The notes under the pieces: generated by a model
Told to the model about the DNA's origin: nothing
The model's input: the letters and a program-made list of their open reading frames with translations, nothing else
Database searches by the model: none
Program-made: the position numbers and the translations under genes
Source: Alphaproteobacteria bacterium
GTDB taxonomy: Bacteria > Pseudomonadota > Alphaproteobacteria > Caulobacterales > Caulobacteraceae
DNA: 33,058 bases
Direction of reading: 5' to 3'
Assembly: GCA_018826515.1 (NCBI GenBank)
Contig: JAHKAM010000004.1
Location: 1-33,058, forward strand
Part shown: positions 7,441 to 18,119 of the stretch, piece by piece
How the letters are laid out: each line of letters begins with the position of its first letter
How positions within the stretch are numbered: the first letter of the stretch is position 1

Positions 7441-8118
7441 TCACAAATGCGCGGCGGCGTCACGCGCGGCCCGCAAGGCCGTCGAGGAGCGCGGATTCAG
7501 CGGCGCCGTGAGATACGTCCACGCCGGGGCCTCGAGGTCGGCCAGCAGCCGCGCGCGGCTGGTTGGAACCCGCGCCGGAGCGAAGCGGGCGGCCGCCGGC
7601 GCCGTGCGGCTGTGGTGCAGAGATCCCGGCCGGGCGATCACCGCCACCGGCATCATCCGCATGATGTCGGTCCAGCCGCGCCAGCGATGGAAGCTGGCCA
7701 GATTGTCCGACCCCATGAGCCAGACGAAGCGCACGCCGGGGTGGCGCGCGGTCAGCGCACGCAGGGTATCGACGGTCCATTGCGTCCCGGCCCGGGTCTC
7801 GAAGTCCGAGACAATCATCGACGGCCCCGAGGCGGCCAGCGCCGCCGCCGCCCGGGCCGACGCCATCCGCTCGCCGAGGGGCGCGCTGTCGCGGGCATCC
7901 TTCAACGGGTTCTGGGGCGAGACCAGCCAGACGACCCGGTCCAGGCCCAGCCTCCGCATGGCGGTTTCGGCGACATGGGCGTGGCCGTCATGGGCCGGGT
8001 TGAACGAGCCGCCGAACAGGCCGACCGCCATGCCGGGCGACAGGTCCAGCCCGTCCCGCAGGACGCCGGGTCGGGGCCCTTGAGGCTGCGGTGCGGGACC
8101 GGCGTGGAAGAAGGGCAA
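7441..8118 (-). CDS. nadD: Nicotinate-nucleotide adenylyltransferase
   Basis: Up to 225 residues. GLFGGSFNPAHDGHAH (residues 33-48) is the nucleotidyltransferase signature of NadD. VWLVSPQNPLK, TLRALTARHPGVRFVWLMGSDNLASFHRW and a C-terminal SSTALRAAR segment (the usual ISST.IR motif) follow. It converts nicotinate mononucleotide to deamido-NAD in NAD synthesis. The start is uncertain. The frame opens at a TTG (8118) with no clear ribosome site, and the first ATG (8031) would begin directly at the catalytic fold. Caulobacter relatives have a short N-terminal lead-in, so the longer form is given. Confidence 0.92.
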   Translation of the reverse strand: MPFFHAGPAPQPQGPRPGVLRDGLDLSPGMAVGLFGGSFNPAHDGHAHVAETAMRRLGLDRVVWLVSPQNPLKDARDSAPLGERMASARAAAALAASGPSMIVSDFETRAGTQWTVDTLRALTARHPGVRFVWLMGSDNLASFHRWRGWTDIMRMMPVAVIARPGSLHHSRTAPAAARFAPARVPTSRARLLADLEAPAWTYLTAPLNPRSSTALRAARDAAAHL

Positions 8119-8219
8119 GGCGCAGGCTCGCGGGGACTTATGCTCACAAGGGAGCTAACACGGCGAGGCGGCCGGTGTCGCCTGCCATCAGCGCCGGCAC
8201 ATCCGCCATGGCCCGCAGA

Positions 8220-9512
8220 TCACGGCCGGATCTGGCCCTTGCCGCGGATGACGTATTTGAAGCTGGTCAATTGTTCGGCCCCGACCGGGCCGCGGGCGTG
8301 CAGACGGTCGGTGGAGATGCCGATCTCGCCGCCGAAGCCGAACTCGCCGCCGTCGGCGAACTGGGTCGAGGCGTTGGCCAGGACGATGCCGGCGTCGGCC
8401 TCGGCCAGGAAGCGTTCGATGGCGGCCGCGTCGGATGCGACGATCGACTCCGTGTGGCCCGAGCCGTGGCGGGCGACGTGGTCGAGGGCTTCGTCCATGC
8501 CTTCGACGACCTTCACCGCCAGGATCGGCTTCAGATATTCGGTCGACCAGTCGTCGTCGTTCGCGGCTGTCGCCGTGGGAACGAGAGCGCGGGCGGCGGG
8601 GTCGGCGCGCAGTTCACAGCCGGCTCCGGTCAGGTCGCGGGCGATCAGCGGCAGCAGGCTATCGGCGACGGCCCGGTCGATCAGCAGGGTCTCGGCGGCG
8701 CCGCAGACCGAGACGCGCCGCATCTTGGCGTTGACCACAACCGCCCGGGCCATGTCGGGATCGGCGCTGGCGTGGACATAGACGTGGTTGACGCCCTCGA
8801 GGTGGCCGAGGACGGCGACGCGGGCCTCGGTCTTGACCCGCTCGACCAGCGACCGGCCGCCGCGCGGGATCAGCAGGTCGATCGATCCGTCGAGGCCGGT
8901 CAGGATGCAGCCGACGGCGGCGCGGTCGCGGGTGGTGACGATCTGAACCGTGTCGGGCGACAGGCCGGCCGAGGTCAGCCCTTCGACCAGGGCCTCATGG
9001 ATGGCGAGGTTGGATCGGAGACATTCCGACCCGCCGCGCAGGATCACCGCATTTCCGGCGCGCACGGCCAGGGCGGCGGCGTCGGCGGTGACGTTGGGCC
9101 GGCTCTCATAGATGATGGCCAGCACGCCGATGGGGGTGCGCACCCGGGCGATGTCGAGGCCGTTCTCGGGCGTCCAGCGCGCCGTCTCGACGCCGACCGG
9201 GTCGGGGATGGCCGCGATGGATTCCAGCGCGCCGATGACGCCCTCCAGCCGTTTCGGGTCGAGGGCGAGGCGATCCATCATCGCCCCGGCCATGCCCTTG
9301 GCGCGGGCGTCGTCGAGGTCGGCCGCATTGGCGGCCAGCACCTGCTCCGAGCGGGCGCGCAGGGCTGAGGCCATGCCGGAGATGGCCTTCGTCCGCGCCT
9401 CCGGTCCGGCGAGGGCCAGGGCGCGGGCGGCGGCGCGGGCGCGGCGGCCCATGGCCAGCATGTCGGCTTCGAGGGAGGATTCAGTGATCGGGGCGGGGGC
9501 GTCCTGGGTCAT
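8220..9512 (-). CDS. proA: Glutamate-5-semialdehyde dehydrogenase (gamma-glutamyl phosphate reductase)
   Basis: The second enzyme of proline synthesis, reducing gamma-glutamyl phosphate with NADPH. About 430 residues, normal for ProA. It contains TPIGVLAIIYESRPNVTADAA, GNAVILRGGSE, LIPRGG and the catalytic-cysteine motif MRRVSVCGAAETLL (Cys near residue 270). Of two in-frame ATGs, the one at 9512 has AGAGG at a proper 6-base spacing. The one at 9518 directly abuts that ribosome site, so the shorter start is chosen. It follows proB by 36 bases and nadD lies downstream. Confidence 0.96.
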   Translation of the reverse strand: MTQDAPAPITESSLEADMLAMGRRARAAARALALAGPEARTKAISGMASALRARSEQVLAANAADLDDARAKGMAGAMMDRLALDPKRLEGVIGALESIAAIPDPVGVETARWTPENGLDIARVRTPIGVLAIIYESRPNVTADAAALAVRAGNAVILRGGSECLRSNLAIHEALVEGLTSAGLSPDTVQIVTTRDRAAVGCILTGLDGSIDLLIPRGGRSLVERVKTEARVAVLGHLEGVNHVYVHASADPDMARAVVVNAKMRRVSVCGAAETLLIDRAVADSLLPLIARDLTGAGCELRADPAARALVPTATAANDDDWSTEYLKPILAVKVVEGMDEALDHVARHGSGHTESIVASDAAAIERFLAEADAGIVLANASTQFADGGEFGFGGEIGISTDRLHARGPVGAEQLTSFKYVIRGKGQIRP

Positions 9513-9548
9513 GGTCATCCTCTTAAGGTCGCGTCCGCGCCTCAGGTT

Positions 9549-11797
<2,249 letters not shown>

Positions 11798-11810
11798 TTA
11801 CAGGCGGAGC

Positions 11811-11928
11811 AGGGCTTAGGAATTAGGGCTTGGGAATTAGGGCTTAGGAATTAGGAGGCAGGGTCCGGGGTCTGACCCCGCGCGATGGCAGTCTTCCCCG
11901 AATTCCTAATTCCTACTCCCTAATCCCT
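11811..11928. repeat. Inverted heptad-repeat array E3 (between ald and obgE)
   Basis: The left arm (11811-11863) is eight in-phase 7-base steps alternating AGGGCTT and AGGAATT (one GGGAATT), then AGGAGGC and AGGG. The right arm (11901-11928), read on the minus strand, is AGGGATT, AGGGAGT and two AGGAATT. Twelve bases match exactly in inverted orientation. The centre (11866-11880) holds a palindrome with GGGG/CCCC arms. The array lies 44 bases upstream of obgE and 5 bases from the ald stop. Same architecture as E1 and E2 but different unit sequence. Confidence 0.85.
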
Positions 11929-11932
11929 GCGC

Positions 11933-13051
11933 TTAACCCTTCGCCCACACCCCGAACGGGTCGCTCCACGGCATGTCCAGCGCCTCGGCGACGGCGGGAT
12001 AGGTGATCTCGCCCTTCAGCACGTTCAGGCCGCGGGCCAGGTGCGGGTTCTGCTTCAGCGCCTCCAGCCCCTTGTCGGCCAGCGCGAGGCCGAAGGGCAG
12101 GGTGGCGTTGTTGAGGGCTTCCGACGAGGTCCGCGGCGCGGCGCCGGGCATGTTGGCGACGCAGTAGTGGACCACGCCGTCGATGACATAGGTCGGGTCC
12201 TCGTGGGTGGTCGCTCTTGAGGTCTCGAAACAGCCGCCCTGGTCGATGGCGACGTCGACCAGCACCGAGCCGGGCTTCATCGCCTTGAGGTCCTCACGCT
12301 TGATCAGCTTGGGCGCCGAGGCGCCCGGGACCAGCACGGCGCCGATGATGACGTCGGCCTTGACCATCTCCTCGTCGATCGCATTGATCGAGGAATAGCG
12401 GGTGATGACCCGGCCCTGGGTGACCTCGTCGATATAGGCCATGCGCGGGATCGAGCGTTCCAGCACCACGACCTCGGCGCCGAGGCCCATGGCCATGCGG
12501 GCCGCGTTCAGGCCGACGACGCCGCCGCCCAGCACCAGCACGCGGGCCGGGGCCACGCCCGGGACGCCGCAGAACAGCAGCCCCATGCCGCCGTTGTGTT
12601 TCAGCAGCGTCTCGGCCGCCGAGAAGACGGCGATGCGGCCGGCGACTTCCGACATCGGGGCCAGCAGGGGCAGGCCCTTGCGGTCGTCGGTGACGGTCTC
12701 ATAGGCGATGGCGGCGCATTTCGAGGCCAGCAGGCCCCTGGTCTGCTCGGGATCGGGCGCCAGGTGCAGATAGGTGAACAGGATCTGGTCTTCGCGGAGC
12801 ATCTCCCACTCGACCTTCTGCGGCTCCTTGACCTTCACGATCATGTCGTTGTTGGCGAAGATCTCGGCGGCGGTGGCGACGATCTTCGCCCCGACCTTCT
12901 TGTAGTCGGCGTCGGTGAAGCCGGCGCCGAGGCCGGCGCCCTGCTGGACCGAGACCGTGTGGCCGTGGGCGACGTATTCGCGCACCGCCGTCGGCGTCAG
13001 GCCGATCCGGTGTTCGTTCTTCTTGATCTCTGTGGGGACGCCGACGCGCAT
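11933..13051 (-). CDS. ald: Alanine dehydrogenase
   Basis: 372 residues from the ATG at 13051, the standard Ald length. [20 protein letters not shown] opens the protein, the catalytic lysine lies in VKVKEP (K75) and the histidine in TYLHLA (H96). The NAD-binding motif [14 protein letters not shown] and the [12 protein letters not shown] segment follow. It interconverts alanine with pyruvate and ammonium using NAD. The open frame continues upstream to 13261, but that part is unlike any Ald and crosses the divergent regulator. An AGAAGGA ribosome site sits just before the chosen ATG. The divergent Lrp-type gene is a likely regulator. Confidence 0.97.
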   Translation of the reverse strand: MRVGVPTEIKKNEHRIGLTPTAVREYVAHGHTVSVQQGAGLGAGFTDADYKKVGAKIVATAAEIFANNDMIVKVKEPQKVEWEMLREDQILFTYLHLAPDPEQTRGLLASKCAAIAYETVTDDRKGLPLLAPMSEVAGRIAVFSAAETLLKHNGGMGLLFCGVPGVAPARVLVLGGGVVGLNAARMAMGLGAEVVVLERSIPRMAYIDEVTQGRVITRYSSINAIDEEMVKADVIIGAVLVPGASAPKLIKREDLKAMKPGSVLVDVAIDQGGCFETSRATTHEDPTYVIDGVVHYCVANMPGAAPRTSSEALNNATLPFGLALADKGLEALKQNPHLARGLNVLKGEITYPAVAEALDMPWSDPFGVWAKG

Positions 13052-13136
13052 GACCGTTTCCTTCTGATGGCGGCGGCAATCTAGCGGCGGTCTCGCCGCA
13101 GGTTCCTGTTCTTTTCGGCGTGTGAACGCTGTACAG

Positions 13137-13151
13137 TCGCAGAATCTGCGA
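13137..13151. promoter_or_regulatory. Candidate Lrp/AsnC-type operator between ald and the regulator
   Basis: TCGCAGAATCTGCGA is a perfect 15-bp palindrome around a central A. It is immediately preceded by the 8-bp palindrome CTGTACAG (13129-13136). Lrp-family sites are typically 15-bp palindromes with an AT-containing centre. It lies in the 112-bp divergent gap, 13 bases before the regulator start. Binding is inferred from position and symmetry. Confidence 0.6.
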
Positions 13152-13163
13152 ACAAGGCCGCCA

Positions 13164-13640
13164 ATGAAGACCGTTTCCGCTGTCGCCCTGGACGACACCG
13201 ACCGCAAGATGATCCGCGCCCTGCAGGGCGACGGGCGGATGACCAACGCCGATCTGGCCAAGACGGTGAACCTGTCGGAGAGCGCCTGCCTGCGCCGACT
13301 GCGGGCGCTGGAGGCGGCCGAGGTGATCAGCCGCTACACCGCCATTATCAACGAACGCGCCGTCGGCCTGCCGATCAGCGTCTTCGTGACGGTGACCCTG
13401 TCGTCCCAGGCCGAGGCCTCCCTGACGGCGTTCGAGACCGCCATCGCGACAGTACCGGAGGTTGTGGAATGCTATCTGATGACCGGCGGGTCGGACTATC
13501 TGCTGCGGCTGGTGGTGCGCGACGTCGACGACCTGGAACGGGTGCACTCGCGCGAGCTCACCCGCATTCCGGGCGTCACCCGGGTATCCTCCAGCGTCGC
13601 CATGCGGACCGTCGTCAAGCGCGGCGCCCTGCCGGTTTGA
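13164..13640 (+). CDS. Lrp/AsnC-family transcriptional regulator (AldR-like)
   Basis: 158 residues from the ATG at 13164. An N-terminal helix-turn-helix (LDDTDRKMIRALQGDGRMTNADLAKTVNLSESACLRRLRALE in segments, about 10-50) is followed by the RAM ligand-binding domain (FVTVTLSSQAE, VPEVVECYLMTGGSDYLLRLVVRDVDDLERV). Divergent placement against ald suggests that it controls ald in response to alanine or another amino acid, as Lrp-type AldR proteins do. A GTG 42 bases upstream (13122) would put the operator palindromes inside the coding region, so the later ATG is preferred. Confidence 0.92.
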   Translation: MKTVSAVALDDTDRKMIRALQGDGRMTNADLAKTVNLSESACLRRLRALEAAEVISRYTAIINERAVGLPISVFVTVTLSSQAEASLTAFETAIATVPEVVECYLMTGGSDYLLRLVVRDVDDLERVHSRELTRIPGVTRVSSSVAMRTVVKRGALPV

Positions 13641-13656
13641 CGCAACCATTCATTGT

Positions 13657-14079
13657 GTGGATACTGATCCGATGGGCTTCTCCGAAAAACCCGCCGTCTG
13701 GACCGATCGCGAGCCGACGCTCGACGAGGAACTGCGCGCCGTCGAAGAGGAAGACCTCGTCGAAATGGCCTATCTGCCTTCTGACTGGACGGGTGTGCTG
13801 GCGCACATCTTCATTTCCACCGCCCTGGGTCAGCACGGTCCCCGCATCAAGATCTATGTCCGCAAGGGGCGACATCAGCCCAGCGCATCCATCTCCATCG
13901 GTCCGAATCCGCGCGTCCTGGCCAGCAGTCTGGATGAGCGGGACCTGAAGCGTCTCGCGCCCAAGGCTATGGAATGGGTGGCCCTGAACCATGAAGCCCT
14001 GACGACCTTCTGGTTCGAGGGGGAAAGCCTCGACATCGCGGATGTCGCGGACTTCGGGCGTAGCCTCAAGAAGGTCTGA
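13657..14079 (+). CDS. Conserved-looking hypothetical protein, 140 aa
   Basis: I do not recognise a named family. The acidic N-terminus (EPTLDEELRAVEEEDLVEMAYLP) precedes a compact mixed domain with GPRIKIYVRKGRHQPSASISIGPNPRVLA and a C-terminal segment MEWVALNHEALTTFWFEG. The IKIYV..GR.....A..S pattern followed by an 'EWV..N...L...W' helix is loosely like the small DUF4160-type proteins that often sit beside antitoxin-like partners, but the match is too weak to assign. No signal peptide or membrane helix. The start may be the GTG at 13657 or the ATG at 13672. Codon use is like the neighbours. Confidence 0.65.
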   Translation: MDTDPMGFSEKPAVWTDREPTLDEELRAVEEEDLVEMAYLPSDWTGVLAHIFISTALGQHGPRIKIYVRKGRHQPSASISIGPNPRVLASSLDERDLKRLAPKAMEWVALNHEALTTFWFEGESLDIADVADFGRSLKKV

Positions 14080-14286
14080 CTACCGCCTCCGCATCAGCCC
14101 GATCACCGCCACCACCAGCCAGATCGCGCCGATGACCAGCAGCAGGTCGGCGACCGGCCGGGCGAGGCCGTACAGCTGGTAGTCCTGCCATCGGCCGACC
14201 GCGAACTCCGCCAGCCAGCCGGCGACGATGCCGGCGGCCAGAAGCGAGACCGGCCAGACCAACGGCTTGAATCGGTTTCGTCGCAT
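14080..14286 (-). CDS. Small two-helix membrane protein, 68 aa
   Basis: Starting at the ATG at 14286, the product is MRRNRFKPLVWP followed by two hydrophobic segments (VSLLAAGIVAGWLAEF and PVADLLLVIGAIWLVVAVIGL), ending MRRR. Basic ends suggest both termini in the cytoplasm. It begins 16 bases after the DUF418 gene stop and is probably co-transcribed with it. The open frame extends further upstream (to 14364), but that part overlaps the DUF418 coding end. Its stop abuts the convergent 140-aa gene. Function unknown. Confidence 0.7.
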   Translation of the reverse strand: MRRNRFKPLVWPVSLLAAGIVAGWLAEFAVGRWQDYQLYGLARPVADLLLVIGAIWLVVAVIGLMRRR

Positions 14287-14302
14287 TCGATCTCCCGGAC
14301 GC

Positions 14303-15550
14303 TCAGGAAACGGTCGGCGCCGCCTCGGGAACGCGCGCAATGCGGAACCGCTGCCACTGGCCATAGGTGGCCGAACGCCACAGCCATTCCAGCGGCCCGA
14401 ACCGGAACCGCGCCAGCCACCAGCGGCTGAAGGCGATCTGCAGGGCGAAGGTCACGACGGCGATGGCGAGGCAGGTCAGGGCCCCGCCGTAACGCATCAA
14501 CCCCAGGCCGAAGCCGTAGAAGACGAACAGATAGACCACGCTCTGGGTCAGATAGTTGGTCAGCGCCATTCGCCCGACGTCGCCCAGCCCGGACAGAAGA
14601 CGGCGGGCCCGCTCGCCCTGCATGAGCACGACCAGCCCCGCGCCATAGCCGAGCGCCAGTGTCAGCTGGCCGGCGCGGTGCAGAATCTCCAGACCGACCT
14701 GGGCCGCCACCTCCGGCTCGAACCCGGACGCCCCGATCGCCACATCCGCCAGACTGAGGGCCAGGCCGCCGATGATCAGGCGCGGCGCCCAGCGCCGGAA
14801 GCCCGCCGCATGGGCCGCCGGGCGCATCAGCCAGTCCTTGCGGAACAGCCAGTAGCCCATCAGGAACCGGCCCAGCACCGTGCCCATATAGCTCCAGGCG
14901 AAGACCGACAGGAACCATTCCGCGCCGATGCTGCGGACCAGTTCGACGACATAGGCCGGATAGTCGCCGGCCATGAAGGCGATCCAGCGCCGCGCGTTCC
15001 CGGCCTCGAGCGCTGCCGACAACGCCGGCGTCGCGCCGGTCGCCGCCTCGACCCAGGCCAGGTGCAGGGTCATGACCAGACCGGCCAGCAGCGAGAACCC
15101 CAGACCGCAGAACAGCAGCCAGCGATCCGGCGCGCGACGGAACAGGATCAGCACGAAGGCGGTCAGGGCGTAGATGTGCAGGATGTCGCCGAAGAAGACG
15201 GCCAGCGCATGGGCGAAGCCGATCACCAGCAGGATCGTCAGTCGGCGCAGGTACAGTTTCATCCCGTCCGCGCCCCGGGCCTCGGCCCGGCTCAGGAACA
15301 TGGCGAAGCCGAAGCCGAACAGCATCGAGAACAGGGCCTGGGCCTTGCCGGACATGAAGACGTCGAAGACCCAGCCCAGCGGCCGGTCGATCGGGGCCGT
15401 GGACAGGCCGCCCAGCACTTCGGCGGGGATGGCGAATCCGTCGTGACCGTAGAGGTTGATCAGCATGACGCCGAACAGGGCGAAGCCGCGGATCACGTCC
15501 AGCTCGGGCGACCGGTCATCGACGGTCGGTCCCGCGTTCGTCGTCGCCAT
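14303..15550 (-). CDS. DUF418 family integral membrane protein (YeiB-like)
   Basis: 415 residues with about ten membrane helices. The N-terminus RSPELDVIRGFALFGVMLINLYG and the MLFGFGFAMFLSRAEARG loop are typical of the YeiB/DUF418 family. The C-terminal DUF418 domain shows RMALTNYLTQSVVYLFVFYGFGLGLM and FSRWWLARFRFGPLEWLWRSATYG. The family is related to acyltransferase-3-type membrane proteins, but no reaction is established. The small 68-aa membrane protein follows on the same strand. Start ATG at 15550. Confidence 0.9.
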   Translation of the reverse strand: MATTNAGPTVDDRSPELDVIRGFALFGVMLINLYGHDGFAIPAEVLGGLSTAPIDRPLGWVFDVFMSGKAQALFSMLFGFGFAMFLSRAEARGADGMKLYLRRLTILLVIGFAHALAVFFGDILHIYALTAFVLILFRRAPDRWLLFCGLGFSLLAGLVMTLHLAWVEAATGATPALSAALEAGNARRWIAFMAGDYPAYVVELVRSIGAEWFLSVFAWSYMGTVLGRFLMGYWLFRKDWLMRPAAHAAGFRRWAPRLIIGGLALSLADVAIGASGFEPEVAAQVGLEILHRAGQLTLALGYGAGLVVLMQGERARRLLSGLGDVGRMALTNYLTQSVVYLFVFYGFGLGLMRYGGALTCLAIAVVTFALQIAFSRWWLARFRFGPLEWLWRSATYGQWQRFRIARVPEAAPTVS

Positions 15551-15605
15551 AGCCCCGTCCCCCGCTGCCGGGCTATCCTAGGGCGTTTGGCCGAACGCTG
15601 TCCTG

Positions 15606-17264
15606 CTAAATCGCGTTCAGGTCCCGCCCCTTCGTCTCCGGCAGCCAGATCAGCGCCACGATCACGGCGATGACGGTGAAGAAGACGGAGTACCAGAGGC
15701 CGAAATAGATGTTCCCCGACCAGGCCACGAGGGCGAAGCTGGCGGCCGGCAACAGACCCCCGACCCAGCCGGTGCCGATGTTGTAGGGCAGGCTCATGGC
15801 CGTATAGCGCACCCGCGTCGGGAACAGCTCGACCAGGGCCGCCGCCTGCGGCCCGTACAGGGCCGTGGCCGCGACCATGAAGATCATCAGGATCCCGAAC
15901 ACCAAGGGCATATTGACCCGGGCCGGATCGGCCACGGCCGGATAGCCGGCCTCGACCAAGGCCGCCTTGATCCGGGTCTCGCCCCCGGCGCGCGCGGCCT
16001 TGAGGGCGGCGGGATCCATGCCGGCGCCCTCAAGAGAGGCGACCTCGGTCCTGCCGACCCGGACGACCGCGACCGACCCCGCCGGAGCCTCGACATTGGC
16101 ATAGGAGACGCCGGCGTTGGACAGCACGCTCTTGGCGATGTCGCAGGAGCTGGCGAAGGCGGCCTTGCCGATCGGATCGAACTGCAGGGCGCAGGTCGCC
16201 GGATCGGCGATCACCGTCACCGGCGCGGCCGCCTGGGCCTCGGCCAGGGCCGGGTTGGCGGCCCTGGTCAGGGCGTGGAAACCCGGGAAGAAGGCGACCA
16301 GGGCCAGGATCATGCCGAACAGCATCACCGGCTTGCGCCCGACCCGGTCCGACAGCCAGCCGAAGAAGACATAGAGGCCGGCCGAGGCCACGGTGACCAT
16401 CAGCACCAGTTGATCGACGGTGTTGGTGTCGACCTTCAGCACCCGCTCCATGAAGAAGCGGGTGTAGAAATAGCCGCAGTACCAGACCGCGCCCTGGGCG
16501 ATCATGATGCCGAACAGGGCGATCAGCACGAAGCGGCCGTTGCCCCACTGGAAGAAGGCCTCCTTGTAGGGCGCGCGATGATCGGTGTCGGAGGCCTCGG
16601 CCTCCATCTGCTGATAGGCCGGGCTCTCGTTCAGTTTCAGCCGGATCCACAGGGAGATCGCCAGCAAGGGGGCCGAGAGCAGGAAGGGAATCCGCCATCC
16701 CCACTCGTCGAAGGCCTCGGCGCCGACGAGCTGACGGGTGATCAGGATGACCGCGAGCGCCCCGATCAGGCCGAAGGCGGCGGTGGTCTGGATCCAGCCG
16801 GTCATCAGGCCGCGCCTCTTCCGCGGCGAATGTTCGGCCACATAGATGGCGGCGCCGCCGTATTCGCCGCCGAGGGCGAAGCCCTGCAATACGCGCATGA
16901 TCAGCAGCAGGATGGGGGCCGCCAGGCCGATCTGGTTGTAGTCGGGCAACAGGCCGATCGCGACCGTGGCAAGCCCCATCAGGGTGATGGTGACGAGGAA
17001 GGTGGTCTTGCGCCCGGTCCGGTCGCCGAACCAGCCGAACACCAGCGCACCCAGCGGTCGGACCACGAAGCCGAGCCCGAAAGTCAGCAGGGCCATGATA
17101 TAGGCGACGGTCTCGCCGGCGTCGGCGAAGAAATGTCGGGCGATGACGGCGGCCAGCGAGCCGAAGACGAAGAAATCGTACCATTCGAACGCCGTGCCGG
17201 CGGCCGAGGCCACCACCACGGTCCTGAGCTTCGGGTCCGCCCGTGTCTCCACCGCGTCTGTCAT
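15606..17264 (-). CDS. MFS transporter, metabolite:H+ symporter (MHS) type, with inserted periplasmic domain
   Basis: 552 residues, against about 430-450 for usual MHS transporters such as ProP and ShiA. GTAFEWYDFFVFGSLA, GWFGDRTGRKTTF (first motif A), RVLQGFALGGEYGGAAIYVAEHSP and the second-half motif GWLSDRVGRKP define the family. The extra length is one block at about residues 333-450 between helices 9 and 10. By topology it lies in the periplasm. It is Ala-rich, mostly soluble in character, and has two cysteines (C358, C374) that could form a disulphide. The substrate cannot be told; organic acids or betaines are typical. It is followed by the DUF418 gene after 55 bases. Confidence 0.88.
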   Translation of the reverse strand: MTDAVETRADPKLRTVVVASAAGTAFEWYDFFVFGSLAAVIARHFFADAGETVAYIMALLTFGLGFVVRPLGALVFGWFGDRTGRKTTFLVTITLMGLATVAIGLLPDYNQIGLAAPILLLIMRVLQGFALGGEYGGAAIYVAEHSPRKRRGLMTGWIQTTAAFGLIGALAVILITRQLVGAEAFDEWGWRIPFLLSAPLLAISLWIRLKLNESPAYQQMEAEASDTDHRAPYKEAFFQWGNGRFVLIALFGIMIAQGAVWYCGYFYTRFFMERVLKVDTNTVDQLVLMVTVASAGLYVFFGWLSDRVGRKPVMLFGMILALVAFFPGFHALTRAANPALAEAQAAAPVTVIADPATCALQFDPIGKAAFASSCDIAKSVLSNAGVSYANVEAPAGSVAVVRVGRTEVASLEGAGMDPAALKAARAGGETRIKAALVEAGYPAVADPARVNMPLVFGILMIFMVAATALYGPQAAALVELFPTRVRYTAMSLPYNIGTGWVGGLLPAASFALVAWSGNIYFGLWYSVFFTVIAVIVALIWLPETKGRDLNAI

Positions 17265-17411
17265 CGATCGCCTCCCCGCGTCGTCACGGCGTCTCTACGG
17301 ACGCCTGAACCGCGATGCTAGACGGCGTCGCCGGTCGCGCAAATACCCTGTCAGCCGAAGCTTGACCGCGTCCGCCCGGTCGATAGCCTCGCGGCGAACG
17401 GGAGGGTGCGA

Positions 17412-17825
17412 ATGTTCAGGGGGATGACGGATGAGCGGCGGCTCAAAACGGCGTTTCTGGTGCTGCGCGTCGCCATCGCCGGCCTGCTTGCGGCCCATGG
17501 GTGGGCCCGGCTCCTGGCCGGCGGGGTCGAGCCGTTCGGCGGCTGGCTGGAGAGTCGGGGCCTGCCCTTCGGCTTCGTCATCGCCGCGGCGGTGACGGCG
17601 CTCGAAATCCTCGGCACGCCGCTGCTGGCCTGGGGGCGCTGGGCGACCTGGCTCTGCCTTGCCTATTGCGCCGTCTATGCGACGGGGCTGGTCATGGTGC
17701 ACTGGCCGGCGGGCTGGTTCGTCGTCGGGATGGGCCGCAACGGTATGGAATACAGCGTGTTGCTGATCGTCTGTCTCGGCCTGCTGGCCTGGGTGAATGC
17801 GCCGCGGCGGGCCGCGGAGGCCTGA
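17412..17825 (+). CDS. DoxX family membrane protein
   Basis: About 137 residues from the ATG at 17412, which has GGAGGG (17401-17406) at a good spacing. A GTG at 17406 lies within that ribosome site and is rejected. Four hydrophobic helices with RVAIAGLLAAHGWARL near the start, FVIAAAVTALEILGTPLLAWGRWAT and MEYSVLLIVCLGLLAWV match the DoxX/DUF417-like membrane family. Function is unclear; some members associate with oxidoreductases or redox stress. A strong terminator follows directly. Confidence 0.82.
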   Translation: MFRGMTDERRLKTAFLVLRVAIAGLLAAHGWARLLAGGVEPFGGWLESRGLPFGFVIAAAVTALEILGTPLLAWGRWATWLCLAYCAVYATGLVMVHWPAGWFVVGMGRNGMEYSVLLIVCLGLLAWVNAPRRAAEA

Positions 17826-17846
17826 CGCCCGGACAGCAGACAAACG

Positions 17847-17884
17847 AAGGCCCGCCGGCGGGGGGATGCCGGCGGGCCTTCTTC
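17847..17884. terminator. Strong, probably bidirectional terminator between doxX and the entericidin-like gene
   Basis: A perfect 13-bp stem (17847-17859 with 17868-17880) closes on an eight-base loop. The T tracts are poor but present on both strands (CTTC on plus; CGTTTGTC on minus). The flanking genes converge, so it probably ends both transcripts. Confidence 0.8.
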
Positions 17885-17942
17885 AACCGAACCGCGCGTC
17901 GGGGGGGAAGTGCGGTCGGGATGGGGTATGAGCCTTATCGGC

Positions 17943-18080
17943 TCAGCAGGTCTGGCCTTCAGCGCATTCCGTGACGGCGCGACCGGCGGCCGAGGCGTCC
18001 TGGCCCACACCCGAAACAGTGTTGCAGGCGGCGGTGGTCAGGGCGGCGGCGGCGGCGAACAGGATGAAAATCTTGCGCAT
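17943..18080 (-). CDS. Entericidin EcnA/B-family small lipoprotein, 45 aa
   Basis: Translating the minus strand from the ATG at 18080 gives MRKIFILFAAAAALTTAAC followed by NTVSGVGQDASAAGRAVTEC and a short tail ending in Cys. The first 18 residues are a lipoprotein signal with the lipobox TAAC (Cys19). The C-N-T-V-x-G-x-G-x-D motif is the hallmark of entericidin-type lipoproteins. GGAG lies 6 bases before the ATG. An exact EcfG-type promoter sits 42-66 bases upstream, inside the end of phyK, so it is likely a general-stress gene. Two extra cysteines (39 and 45) are unusual for the family. EcnB is linked to stationary-phase lysis in enterobacteria; the role here is unknown. Confidence 0.88.
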   Translation of the reverse strand: MRKIFILFAAAAALTTAACNTVSGVGQDASAAGRAVTECAEGQTC

Positions 18081-18119
18081 GTCGAACTCCATGAGGCCAG
18101 AAAGGCGGCGTCTGGAGCA

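Noticed and set aside
11866..11880. GGGG/CCCC palindrome as an intrinsic terminator for ald
   Set aside because: No T tract follows on the minus strand and it forms the centre of array E3, so it is described there.
13052..13261. 70-codon N-terminal extension of ald
   Set aside because: It crosses the divergent promoter and the start of the Lrp-type gene, lacks similarity to Ald, and the internal ATG at 13051 has a good ribosome site.
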